From the NCBI GenBank assembly GCA_016868785.1, contig VGFS01000002.1, positions 28,050-92,049 on the forward strand: a stretch of 64,000 bases of DNA, given 5' to 3'. The stretch's first letter is position 1. Every line of letters starts with the position of its first letter. Both the position numbers and the translations under genes were made by a program. The notes beneath the pieces were generated by a model. The model was given only the letters and a program-made list of their open reading frames with translations, had not been told where the DNA came from and searched no databases. Shown piece after piece: positions 36,858 to 45,921 of this stretch. The DNA is from Bacteroidota bacterium. Lineage in GTDB: Bacteria > Bacteroidota > Bacteroidia > NS11-12g > UBA955.

Positions 36858-37494
36858 GGAAGTGCAAAGTTATAAAATCTATTTCAACGACGGTGCTTTG
36901 GTAATCGCAGATTCTCCGGAAGCATTGCGCGGATTGAGTAATATGTATTTTATCGGGGACGACGAGCTGCAGAAGAGTTTCAAGATCTTGTTATCGTCGC
37001 AGAACAACGGGAAACCCTTGCATTTCGGGCTTATTTGTCCGGACCCCCAGGCCACCATTCGCGAGTTCATGGAAGATTTTACGGTGATTCAGGCAGCGGG
37101 CGGGTTGGTGTTCAACAAGGAGGATCAGTTGCTCACGATCAAAAGAAATGGGCTGTGGGATTTGCCGAAGGGGAAGATTGAGCGTCATGAGGACCAGATG
37201 GCGGCAGCGTTGCGCGAGGTGATGGAGGAGACGGGCATCAACATGATCAACATCAGCGACAAGGTGGGAGAGACCTACCATGTTTACTACGAGGACGACA
37301 TTTTGTTGTTGAAGGAGACGCATTGGTATTTGATGAACAGCACGGGCAAGGGCAAGTTGAAGCCACAGACGGAGGAGGGCATTTCAGAGGTGAAGTTTGC
37401 CGATTTGGACTGGTTCAATACGCCGGAATTCAATTCTTATCAGAGCGTGCACGACGTGATCAAACGTTGCGTGGCGCAATTCAAGTCCCACTAG
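36856..37494 (+). CDS. NUDIX hydrolase
   Basis: GLWDLPKGKIERHEDQMAAALREVMEETGI (Nudix box GX5EX7REUXEEXGU). Confidence 0.92.
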   Translation: MEVQSYKIYFNDGALVIADSPEALRGLSNMYFIGDDELQKSFKILLSSQNNGKPLHFGLICPDPQATIREFMEDFTVIQAAGGLVFNKEDQLLTIKRNGLWDLPKGKIERHEDQMAAALREVMEETGINMINISDKVGETYHVYYEDDILLLKETHWYLMNSTGKGKLKPQTEEGISEVKFADLDWFNTPEFNSYQSVHDVIKRCVAQFKSH

Positions 37495-37955
37495 TAGTTT
37501 GGGTTAACGCCTTCGGGCAGGTAGCGCTGGTAATCGGCTTTATGAATGATGAGGTCGCGGATGAGGGTGCTGCTCACATAGCTCATGGCGGGGTCGCACA
37601 TGATGAAAACGGTTTCAATTTCATTCCAAAGGGCTTTGTTGAGTTGAGCGATGTGGGATTCGTAGTCGAAGTCGCTGCCGTTTCTCAATCCTCGCAGCAG
37701 GAACCGGGCGTTCATTTTTTTACAAAAGTCTACGGTGAGTCCTTCGTAGGATTCGACGCGCACTTTGGGGTTGTTTGAGAAGGCGGTTTGGATCCATTCT
37801 TTGCGCAATTGCAAATCGAACAGGGTGGTTTTTTTGGTATTGACACCAACGGCGATGATGATTTCATCGAACAGTTCACTGGCGCGATTCACGATGTCTA
37901 CATGTCCGATAGTCACCGGATCAAACGTCCCTGGGAAAACGGCGATTTTGCTCAT
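37491..37955 (-). CDS. coaD: Phosphopantetheine adenylyltransferase
   Basis: AVFPGTFDPVTIGHVDIVNRASELFDEIIIAVG; LLRGLRNGSDFDYE; YVSSTLIRDLI. Confidence 0.96.
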   Translation of the reverse strand: MSKIAVFPGTFDPVTIGHVDIVNRASELFDEIIIAVGVNTKKTTLFDLQLRKEWIQTAFSNNPKVRVESYEGLTVDFCKKMNARFLLRGLRNGSDFDYESHIAQLNKALWNEIETVFIMCDPAMSYVSSTLIRDLIIHKADYQRYLPEGVNPNY

Positions 37956-38563
37956 TCTTGAACGAAGATAGTCATTGTGGTACTTCCGTATTCTTTTTTT
38001 GCGAATTCTTGTTCGGCGAATACGAGTTGGGGTTTGTGTTCGATGATGAGCCAGCCATCGGGTGCGAGCAGGGGCATGAGCAGCTGCGGGAGTCCTTGGA
38101 TGTTGGGCATGGCGTATGGCGGATCGGCGAAGATTATATCGAACAGAATGGGCGATGCACTCTCTGTTTGGCCGGCAGACTGACTTTCTAATTTGGCGGC
38201 AAACTCTCCCACCTCAAACCCGGGCAATCGGTTTTTGGCGAGGGTGGTTAGGGGGGTGAGGGCGTTGCCGGTGGCGATATGCCATGGATTTAGGTCCCAA
38301 CTTTTGGCGATGTGCTTTTGGTGGGCGATGTTTTTTTTGTCGAGGTCGATGCTATACACCGCTTGGGCATCTCGCGTGAGAAATTCCAGGGCGATGATGC
38401 CGGAGCCAGAGAACAGGTCGAGCACGGTGGTATCGGCGATGCCTTTTTGGTGGTCGATGGAATTGAACAGTGATTCACGCACCCTGTCGGTGGACGGTCG
38501 CACGTGGTTTGCGAACTGGGTTGGGATAATCCGCCCTTTTAGATGTCCGCCTGTGACACGCAT
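37952..38563 (-). CDS. rsmD: 16S rRNA (guanine(966)-N(2))-methyltransferase
   Basis: MRVTGGHLKGRII; RPSTDRVRESLFNSID; VLDLFSGSGIIALEFLTRDA; FADPPYAMP. Confidence 0.94.
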   Translation of the reverse strand: MRVTGGHLKGRIIPTQFANHVRPSTDRVRESLFNSIDHQKGIADTTVLDLFSGSGIIALEFLTRDAQAVYSIDLDKKNIAHQKHIAKSWDLNPWHIATGNALTPLTTLAKNRLPGFEVGEFAAKLESQSAGQTESASPILFDIIFADPPYAMPNIQGLPQLLMPLLAPDGWLIIEHKPQLVFAEQEFAKKEYGSTTMTIFVQE

Positions 38564-39270
38564 CCGGCCAATTTGATGAGGGGGGTAACGATGTGGAGCA
38601 GGGGCACTGCTGTTGTGGAAACCCAGGGCATTTGGGGTGATTTGACTTCGGCGTGGGGGATGAACTTTTGGAACAGTTGCGCGGTGGCGGCTTGTTGGGG
38701 TTCATCGCAGAGCACATAAAGGCCGAGTTGCTGTGGGGTTAATTTTTCTTCGTGAAAGGGCAGCAGGGCGTAGTATAGGTGTTCTTGGGTATTGGAACTG
38801 GGGTAGCGATTGGCGAAGATGAGTTCGCCGTTGCGGTAGGCAAATACGATGGCGGTTTGTTCGTGGAACCACAGCACGCTCACGCATTCTTTGTGGTTGG
38901 CATAGGTGTTGGCGATGGTGAACAGTCCTTGTGCCAAATGGTATTTGGGTGTTTCGGTGGGCAGGGGTTGTGGTTTGCCCGAGGGTTGAAACGCCAGTGA
39001 TGTGGCTTGGTTGAGTTTGCGGGTAATGCAGGGCTGAAAGCCGGGTATGGGTGCGTCTACAAAGGCCTGGGGGATGAGTTGCAGGTTTCCGTGCAGGTCT
39101 ACCCAGGTGATGTTTTCTTTGAGGGAGGCGGGGTGTTTCACGATCTCATAAGAGAGCGGTTGACACTGGGCGTTGAGTGACAAGTAGTGAGCGACATCAT
39201 TGTGGTACACGCCCAGAATTTGATGGACGGCGCCGGTTTGTTGGGTTTGGTGATGCCAGAGGGTGTTCAC
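38539..39270 (-). CDS. DUF3822 family protein
   Basis: About 240 aa, adjacent to rsmD as is typical for the family; GTG start preceded by TACCTTTG (complement 39276-39283). Confidence 0.75.
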   Translation of the reverse strand: MNTLWHHQTQQTGAVHQILGVYHNDVAHYLSLNAQCQPLSYEIVKHPASLKENITWVDLHGNLQLIPQAFVDAPIPGFQPCITRKLNQATSLAFQPSGKPQPLPTETPKYHLAQGLFTIANTYANHKECVSVLWFHEQTAIVFAYRNGELIFANRYPSSNTQEHLYYALLPFHEEKLTPQQLGLYVLCDEPQQAATAQLFQKFIPHAEVKSPQMPWVSTTAVPLLHIVTPLIKLAGCVSQADI

Positions 39271-39307
39271 GGGAGCAAAGGTAGGACAATTGTGGGGGCT
39301 AAGGAAG

Positions 39308-42300
39308 TCAGAAATCGGTGCCTACGCTCACCCGCATTCGAAATTGGAGGAAGTTGCTGTTGGTTTGCACGGCATTGACCCAAACGGGGAAGTCGAGCCG
39401 CAGGTTGATGGGTTTGGCGGCTTTGAGGGCTTTGTTTTTGGTGAGTGCGGAGGCGTTTTTTAGGTTAATGCTGGCACCAAATCCGGCATCAGCAAGTACG
39501 CGGCTGTACACTTGTTGGGTTACGGGTTGTTGTTGTTTGTTGGGTGAGGTGAGCGGCTGACCTAAGATACCGGCATCGCCAAAGAGGTAGGGGTTGAGAC
39601 TAAGGAACTTGGTTTTGGGCACCCAGCGGAAGAAGGGGGTAAGGTCTATGGCGGCGTTGAGGCCAAGTCCTCGGTTGCCACGGAAAAAGGCCAGGGTGGT
39701 GTCGTTCCCATTGGCTTGTTTCACGGTTTTTGGGGCGCTGTAGCCATTGAATCCACGCAGGTTGAGTCCGCCATTCACTTGGAGGGTGTTGATGGCGCGG
39801 TGACTTACGAAGTCGTACATGCCATAATCGCGGTAGAGGGATTGTTGGCCGAAGGATTCTTCGGGGTTGGCACTGGCGAGGTAGAGGACCGATTCTGGGG
39901 TTGGGTTGGTGCCGCCGCCGAGGTAGGCAAGTCCGCGGAGTCTCAGGGCCGATTTGCCCAGGGGTTGGTAGTGTTTCCATTCCAGCTGTACAAATCCGTA
40001 TTGCGAGTGGCTCCAGGGCGAGGGCATGCGGATATCGCATCGTACAGAACCCGATTTACCCCAGCCGCTATAGCCTTGTTGCAGGTAGAGGTTGAGGTGC
40101 ATTTGGGCGATGTAGCTCCAGTTGTTGGCGGTGGGGACGTAGCCATCTAGGATGTTGGATTGGGGAAAGAAGGGGTCGCGACCGTCGGTTTGATTGTTGA
40201 TCCAGGGGTTGTAGAGGGGGTTGTCGACGCTGTAGACGAGGCGGTGGTATCGCTGCATGGATTTGCCATAGAGGCCGTATTCGGTTTTGCCCAATTTGTT
40301 GAACCAGCCCATTTCGTGGGTGTTGATTTCGTTGTAGAGGAGGGATTGGTAGTAGTAGGTGCCGCCGCCGCGGGTTTGGTGTTTGAACAGGGCTTGGTAT
40401 TGCAGTTTTTGGGCGGGGGTGAAGCGGGCGTCGATGCCGGGGGCATAATAGAGGGAGAGGTTGAATTGCTTTTTCCGTCCGGCGTACTGTCCGCTCGCTG
40501 TCGCTCCCAGCAGCACGCCGGAGGCCACGTTGTATCGCAGGGCGGGTCTGACGAGGCCTTGGTACACGCCGAGGTAGTTGGTGTTGGCACCGTTGCCGAG
40601 GTCGAGCTGCCACTCACTGCGCTTTTTCCAAACGTTGTTGACACGGTTGATGTCGGCCAGTCGGCCGCTGCGATCCAGCCATACTTGCTTTACGCGGCCA
40701 TCTACGGGCATTTCGATGTCGAAGGTGTAGGTTGGACGAAGTCTGTCCCACCCGATCCAGGGTTTGAGGTTGTAGCGACCGGGTTTTTGGTATTGGGTAA
40801 CGGGGATGGTAACAGCGTAGAAGATATCGGAGGGTGCCACGTTGCGGTTGTTTGCGTCGCTTGTGGCGTTGGTGTTTAACTTGGGGGTGATGAGAAAGTC
40901 GAGGTCTACGGGCATCACCATTTTGCCATGTCGTTGAAGGGTTACGCGGTAGAAGTTGGGGGTTTTGAGCGGTGTGATGCGTTTGATGCCATAATCGGCG
41001 GCTTTGTTGGTCTGAAACCACTGATCGAAGAAGGCATTGAGGTCGGTCTGGGCACTGTGAATAATCGAATTTCTGAAGTCTTCGATGTAGGGGTGACAGA
41101 ATTTCCATTGTTCCACGTAATTTTTCATGGCTTGGAGAAAGACCGAATCGCCGAGGTAGTATTGGAGGTTGTAGAGCATGGAGGCGGTTTTGTAGTACAC
41201 GTGTTTGTAGCCGCCGCCGTGGCCTGTGGCCGAATGAAAATCGTTGGAATGGGTTTCAAGGACTTCATCGGTACCGTCGATGGCATCTTCCATGTAGCCG
41301 GCGAAGGCCCGTTTGAGTTCGGGTTGAGATTCTTTGGTGAGTTTGCGCATGCACCAGGCGGTGAGGAATTGGGTAAATCCTTCATCGAGGGCGGCTCGAT
41401 AGGTTTCGTTGGAGCCCACCATGCCGAAGAACCAATTGTGTCCCACTTCGTGGGCAATCAGACTTTGGTGGCTGGGGTAGTAACCGCCATCGAGGGTAAT
41501 CATGGGGTATTCCATGCCATCGGCGGCATCGGCGCAGACAATTTTTGGGTAGTTATACATGCCGAAATCGCGGCTATAGGTGGCGATGACTTTGGCGGTA
41601 AACTGGGCGGTTTGTTGCCATCCGGCGGCATTGTTTTCTTGGGCGATGGCCATGCATTGCACGCCATTCCAGGTGGTTTCGCCGATGCGGTAGGTGGGGT
41701 CGGCGGTCCAAGCGAAATCGTGCACGTTGATGGCTTGATAGTGCCAGGTTTTGTAGGTGCCGTTGGGTTGGGTGATCACTGAGGGCAGTGAGCCGATGGG
41801 TTTGTCTTTGAAGTTGGAGATATCGAGTTGTTTTCTCAGAGCGGCGGGCAGTACTTCGTTTTTGTTGACGAGGGTACCGGTGGCTTCCACCACGTAGTGG
41901 TTGGGCAGGGTGAGGGAGATATCGAAATAGCCATAATCGCCATAGAATTCCTTTTCCACGTGTTGGTCGGTCTCCCAGGTAAATTTGCGGTCGTACACGC
42001 AGATGCGGGGGTACCAATGCACGCCATTGAAGTGTTTGTAGCCGTGGTGGTCGTACACTTTCATGCGACGGCGGATGCTACCGCGGTCAAAGTAGGTGGT
42101 AAAATCGATTTTGAAGGTCATTTGCTCACCGGGTTTGAGGGGGGTGGGCAGTTTGATTTTGAGGAGGGTATTTTGGATTTCGAAGGGGATGTTTTGGGAT
42201 GGGCGGGGTTGGTCGTTTTCTTCGCGGATGGGGTTTTCTTCTGGGTTGATTTGGATGTTGTGGATGACGGTACCCAGCTTTTGCGATTCGTATTGTCCGT

Positions 42301-42661
42301 AGGTTATTTTGGCCCGATTTTGCTTGTACAGTTCATCGGTAAGCGAGCCGGGCTGCACGGCATTTTGGTAGAGGTGGAAGAAGGCTTCGGTGAGGGTATT
42401 GGGGGAGTTGTTGGTATAGACGAGGGATTCTTCGCCGTTGATGATTTCGGCATCCTCATTTAGGATGGCTTTGATGGTATAGTTAACATCTTGTTGCCAG
42501 TATCCTTGGTAGGGTTTTTTATTTTTCCAGTAGTGGGGGTTATTGGGCGATTGGTAGGGGTTGGGTGATTCTTGAGATGGTTGGGCTGTTGTGGCGGTGA
42601 TGCTGGCGGTGTGGCTGATGATTAGGGCCAGGGCGTATCCGAGGAGTTGGCGGTTCAACAT
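39308..42661 (-). CDS. M1 family metallopeptidase with C-terminal outer-membrane beta-barrel-like region
   Basis: LIAHEVGHNWFFGMVGSNETYRAALDEGFTQF (HExxHx18E); C-terminal ~420 aa rich in alternating aromatic beta-strands, ending FLQFRMRVSVGTDF. Confidence 0.88.
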   Translation of the reverse strand: MLNRQLLGYALALIISHTASITATTAQPSQESPNPYQSPNNPHYWKNKKPYQGYWQQDVNYTIKAILNEDAEIINGEESLVYTNNSPNTLTEAFFHLYQNAVQPGSLTDELYKQNRAKITYGQYESQKLGTVIHNIQINPEENPIREENDQPRPSQNIPFEIQNTLLKIKLPTPLKPGEQMTFKIDFTTYFDRGSIRRRMKVYDHHGYKHFNGVHWYPRICVYDRKFTWETDQHVEKEFYGDYGYFDISLTLPNHYVVEATGTLVNKNEVLPAALRKQLDISNFKDKPIGSLPSVITQPNGTYKTWHYQAINVHDFAWTADPTYRIGETTWNGVQCMAIAQENNAAGWQQTAQFTAKVIATYSRDFGMYNYPKIVCADAADGMEYPMITLDGGYYPSHQSLIAHEVGHNWFFGMVGSNETYRAALDEGFTQFLTAWCMRKLTKESQPELKRAFAGYMEDAIDGTDEVLETHSNDFHSATGHGGGYKHVYYKTASMLYNLQYYLGDSVFLQAMKNYVEQWKFCHPYIEDFRNSIIHSAQTDLNAFFDQWFQTNKAADYGIKRITPLKTPNFYRVTLQRHGKMVMPVDLDFLITPKLNTNATSDANNRNVAPSDIFYAVTIPVTQYQKPGRYNLKPWIGWDRLRPTYTFDIEMPVDGRVKQVWLDRSGRLADINRVNNVWKKRSEWQLDLGNGANTNYLGVYQGLVRPALRYNVASGVLLGATASGQYAGRKKQFNLSLYYAPGIDARFTPAQKLQYQALFKHQTRGGGTYYYQSLLYNEINTHEMGWFNKLGKTEYGLYGKSMQRYHRLVYSVDNPLYNPWINNQTDGRDPFFPQSNILDGYVPTANNWSYIAQMHLNLYLQQGYSGWGKSGSVRCDIRMPSPWSHSQYGFVQLEWKHYQPLGKSALRLRGLAYLGGGTNPTPESVLYLASANPEESFGQQSLYRDYGMYDFVSHRAINTLQVNGGLNLRGFNGYSAPKTVKQANGNDTTLAFFRGNRGLGLNAAIDLTPFFRWVPKTKFLSLNPYLFGDAGILGQPLTSPNKQQQPVTQQVYSRVLADAGFGASINLKNASALTKNKALKAAKPINLRLDFPVWVNAVQTNSNFLQFRMRVSVGTDF

Positions 42662-42665
42662 ATAA

Positions 42666-42673
42666 CGAAGTTA
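42666..42673 (-). promoter_or_regulatory. -7 box TAACTTCG, 4 nt before the M1 peptidase start
   Basis: Minus strand TAACTTCG-TTAT-ATG(42661). Confidence 0.5.
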
Positions 42674-42704
42674 CGGAATGGGGATGAGATGGTGGGGTTA
42701 GAAA

Positions 42705-42738
42705 ACAAAAAAGGCCACCGCGAGGTGGCCTTTTTTGT
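42705..42738 (-). terminator. Intrinsic terminator downstream of the OmpA-family gene
   Basis: ACAAAAAAGGCCACC-GCGA-GGTGGCCTTTTTTGT, symmetric. Confidence 0.9.
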
Positions 42739-42755
42739 TCTATGCAATGAGGGTC

Positions 42756-44387
42756 TTAGTAGCTCAATTTGAAGTCTACGCGACGGTTTTTCGCTTTTCC
42801 TGCGGAGGTAGCGTTGTCGGCGATGGGCATTTCTTGTCCGTATCCTACGGCAGTCATGCGGGCTTCTGCAACACCGCCGGCGGCCAAGTAGCGTCTTACC
42901 GCGTTGGCACGATCTTGGCTCAACGTTTTGTTGGCTTCGGGGGTTCCGTTGTTGTCGGTGTGTCCTTGAATTTCCACGCTAGCACCTGGGTAGGTATTCA
43001 ACAAGGTGGCCAAGTCATCCAAGCTCTTGAAAGAATTTGCGGTAATCACGGCTTTGCCGTTTTCGAAGTTGATGCCTTTGGCGGCCAAAGCGATTTTCTG
43101 AACCACTTCTTTCTTAATTTCTGGACAACCTTTGCTTGCAACGGTACCTGCTACATCGGGACATTTATCCACGTTGTTGTATACGCCATCACCATCAGAA
43201 TCAGGGCAACCTTCACCTGCAATCGCACCGGCGACATTAGGACATTTGTCTTGGCGATCTTCAACACCGTCACCATCAGAATCAGGGCAACCACCGAAGG
43301 CGGGTAAACCGGCAACTGTAGGACAACCATCCTCTTTGTCAGAGACACCGTCGCCATCCGTATCGGGGCATCCGTTGAATTTGGCAATACCTGCGATGGT
43401 AGGACAAGCATCTACTTTATCTTGGATACCATCGGCATCAGAATCAGGGCAACCACCGAATTCGGCAGGACCTGCAACATCTGGACACTTATCATCGGCA
43501 TCGAGGATACCATCTTTGTCGGTGTCGGCAGGACATCCTACACTGTCCACATAACGGCGGTATTTAGGCTCGGTGTTTTTACACAAATCGTATTTGTCTG
43601 GAATGCCATCTTCGTCTTTGTCTTTTGGCGCTTTTGGTGAAGCACCGTAGCCTTCGCCCACTGCGAATGTAACAGCGAACGAATGGAGAGCGTACATGTC
43701 GTTTGTGCGCCACAATTGATGCTTATAGATGTTGTGAACCGGATCTGGGTAAGATTGGGTAGCACCATCCCAAATATCGGACATGGTGTAGGTTCCAGTG
43801 AAGCTGTAACGCAAACCAATTCTTTCGGAAATGTAAAAGTTGATACCAAAAGCACCTTGCAGGGCTGCATTCAACTCGGTGATGGCAGGCTTTTTTGTTA
43901 GGTCGTAATAGTATTCATCTTGCACATATGGGTGTGGGCCCCATGTGATTTTGCTGTGTGCGTAAAATCCACCAACACTGGCTTGGAAGTAGGGGGCGAT
44001 TTTGGCGTCTTCAGAAAGGATGCTACCGTTGTTCAGTTTGAAACGGGCACCTACAGTGAAGTCGGCCAAGTTGGCACGGAACGACTGGTACATGTACTCT
44101 GGACGCAGGTTCCAGCCTTCCCATTTGCGTGCATATCCAACGTCTCCAGTAGATAAGTTAGCTACCAAATCCAACGAAGGATTGAGGTAGTAGCCGAAGT
44201 TGATTTGTACGGCTTGGTAATCGGGTCTACGGGCAAATCCCAAAGACGAACCAAGGTCGCCCAAATATTCGTGAATACCGCCACCTATTTCAAGGGAGTG
44301 GGATCCGGGCGATTGGGCTTGTGCGGGCACCGAGCACAGGGTTGCTAGGGCTGCAAAAACGGTTGATTTGAAGTAGTTTTTTTGCAT
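42756..44387 (-). CDS. OmpA family protein with thrombospondin type-3 repeats
   Basis: N-terminal beta-barrel; repeated DSDGDGVxDxxDxCPxVAG; C-terminal VEIQGHTDNNGTPEANKTLSQDRANAVRRYL...KNRRVDFKL. Confidence 0.95.
   Translation of the reverse strand: MQKNYFKSTVFAALATLCSVPAQAQSPGSHSLEIGGGIHEYLGDLGSSLGFARRPDYQAVQINFGYYLNPSLDLVANLSTGDVGYARKWEGWNLRPEYMYQSFRANLADFTVGARFKLNNGSILSEDAKIAPYFQASVGGFYAHSKITWGPHPYVQDEYYYDLTKKPAITELNAALQGAFGINFYISERIGLRYSFTGTYTMSDIWDGATQSYPDPVHNIYKHQLWRTNDMYALHSFAVTFAVGEGYGASPKAPKDKDEDGIPDKYDLCKNTEPKYRRYVDSVGCPADTDKDGILDADDKCPDVAGPAEFGGCPDSDADGIQDKVDACPTIAGIAKFNGCPDTDGDGVSDKEDGCPTVAGLPAFGGCPDSDGDGVEDRQDKCPNVAGAIAGEGCPDSDGDGVYNNVDKCPDVAGTVASKGCPEIKKEVVQKIALAAKGINFENGKAVITANSFKSLDDLATLLNTYPGASVEIQGHTDNNGTPEANKTLSQDRANAVRRYLAAGGVAEARMTAVGYGQEMPIADNATSAGKAKNRRVDFKLSY
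43123..43621 (-). repeat. Tandem TSP3 Ca-binding repeats (~81 nt/27 aa period)
   Basis: Serial units such as DTDGDGVSDKEDGCPTVAGLPAFGGCP and DSDGDGVEDRQDKCPNVAGAIAGEGCP within the OmpA-family CDS. Confidence 0.88.
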
Positions 44388-44521
44388 AGATTTTCTGTTA
44401 GAACAGGGTTATAATAGTTGACAAATATAGGAAATGAGGGTTTAAAAAAAAGTTTTTTCACAAATTTTGCCCATTTTTTGTTCGCATTCTGACGATGGCT
44501 CAAAAAATTTTGCGTCGTGTT

Positions 44522-45052
44522 TTAGTTAAACACCATCACGGCATTTCCGCTGCGTTGAATTTGGTAGCGGGCGAGGCGACCGCGGGCTTCGCCTTGGAGT
44601 GGGAAACCTGAGTAGGTATATTTGGAGCTACAGCAGGGTTGAAAGCCCGTGCTGGTGGGGGTTCCGCATTGCAATTGTATGTTCACGGAATCGGTCCAAA
44701 TGCGAGAGCAATTATCGAGGGGTTGAAACGCACATCCCCGTTCAAAGGCATACCAACTGTCGTCGTAGTCGTGGATGACGAGCACACCTTTGACGCCACC
44801 TTCGAAATAGGCATGGGAGCCGGGGTTGGCGAGTTGCATGTAGGCGGGCAGGTTGAGGTCGATGTTGAGGTTTACCGGACCGGTGGGAATTTTTTCTGTG
44901 ACTTGGCTATTCCCATCGCAGCTTTGAAGGGAAAGCAGGGCGGGCAGCAGCAGGGCAAAACCGAGGGCGAACCACCGAATGCCTTTATTGGGGGTAATTG
45001 GGTTGGCGGAATTCATGGTGGTTTTGCTGTTTGCGAGCAGGGTCATGATCAA
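44522..45052 (-). CDS. Lipoprotein, possibly Rieske-like fold
   Basis: Lipobox LLSLQSC; GVLVIHDYDDSWYAFERGCAFQPLDNCSRI...QCGTPTSTGFQPCCSSKYTYSGFPLQGEARGRLARYQI. Confidence 0.6.
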   Translation of the reverse strand: MIMTLLANSKTTMNSANPITPNKGIRWFALGFALLLPALLSLQSCDGNSQVTEKIPTGPVNLNIDLNLPAYMQLANPGSHAYFEGGVKGVLVIHDYDDSWYAFERGCAFQPLDNCSRIWTDSVNIQLQCGTPTSTGFQPCCSSKYTYSGFPLQGEARGRLARYQIQRSGNAVMVFN

Positions 45053-45891
45053 TCGTATTTGTAAAAGCCTTGCTTGGTTTTTTTGCCGTGGTGGCCGGCA
45101 TCTACTTTTTGTTGTTGGATGCGGCTGGGGCGGAATTTGGCATCGTAGTGAAACTGTTGGAACATGGAGCTGGTGACGCTAAAATTGGTATCGATACCGA
45201 TGAGATCCATGAGTTTAAACGGCCCCATTTTGAAGCCGCTGCTTTCGAGCAGGCGGTCGATGGCTTCGAGGGAGGCAGTATTTTCTTCGAGGGCTTTGAG
45301 GCTTTCTACGTAATAATGTCGGGCCACGCGATTGACGATAAATCCGGGGGCGTCGGCAGCGTAGACGGTGGTTTTTCCGAGTGACTGCGACCAGTTGAAG
45401 GCTTTTTCTGCCACGGCGGGGTTGGTGGCCACTCCTTTGATGACTTCCACCAATTTCATGATGTGGGCGGGGTTGAAGAAGTGCACGCCAACAACTCTGT
45501 CGGGGTGGTTGAGGCCAGCCGCGATTTGGGTGATGGGAATGCTGGAGGTATTGGTGGCGAAGATGGTTTCTGGGGTGTTGATGGTTTCTAGGAAGCCAAA
45601 GAGTTCGCGTTTGATGGGCAGTTGTTCGAGGACGGCTTCGATGATGAAATCGGCCACCAGGGTACGGCGGTCGGGGGTAATGCTGAGGAGCGACAGGGCT
45701 GCTGCGGCTTTGTCGGTGGTGGTTTTGCCTCTGGTAACGGCGATATCGAGTTGGTTTTGGATGTAGGCCTGTCCTTTTTCAAGGGCGGCGGGATGCACAT
45801 CGAACAGAACGGTAGGGTATCCGGATTGGATGCTACACAGGGCGATGCCTGATCCCATCACACCGGCGCCAATGACTGCCACTTTCATCAT
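45049..45891 (-). CDS. 3-hydroxyacyl-CoA (3-hydroxybutyryl-CoA) dehydrogenase
   Basis: VAVIGAGVMGSGIALCSIQSGYPTVLFD; ATNTSSIPITQIAAGLNHPDRVVGVHFFNPAHIMKLVEVI; DAPGFIVNR. TAACTTTG at complement 45897-45904. Confidence 0.94.
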   Translation of the reverse strand: MMKVAVIGAGVMGSGIALCSIQSGYPTVLFDVHPAALEKGQAYIQNQLDIAVTRGKTTTDKAAAALSLLSITPDRRTLVADFIIEAVLEQLPIKRELFGFLETINTPETIFATNTSSIPITQIAAGLNHPDRVVGVHFFNPAHIMKLVEVIKGVATNPAVAEKAFNWSQSLGKTTVYAADAPGFIVNRVARHYYVESLKALEENTASLEAIDRLLESSGFKMGPFKLMDLIGIDTNFSVTSSMFQQFHYDAKFRPSRIQQQKVDAGHHGKKTKQGFYKYD

Positions 45892-45921
45892 ACTTTCAAA
45901 GTTAGGGAAAGCGGTTGGAAG

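Noticed and set aside
40928-41782. 284-aa plus-strand ORF
   Set aside because: Antisense to the M1 peptidase catalytic domain; no domain features.
43123-43621. Regular ~81-nt repeats resembling a CRISPR or satellite array
   Set aside because: They encode in-frame TSP3 Ca-binding repeats of the OmpA-family protein and are degenerate at DNA level.
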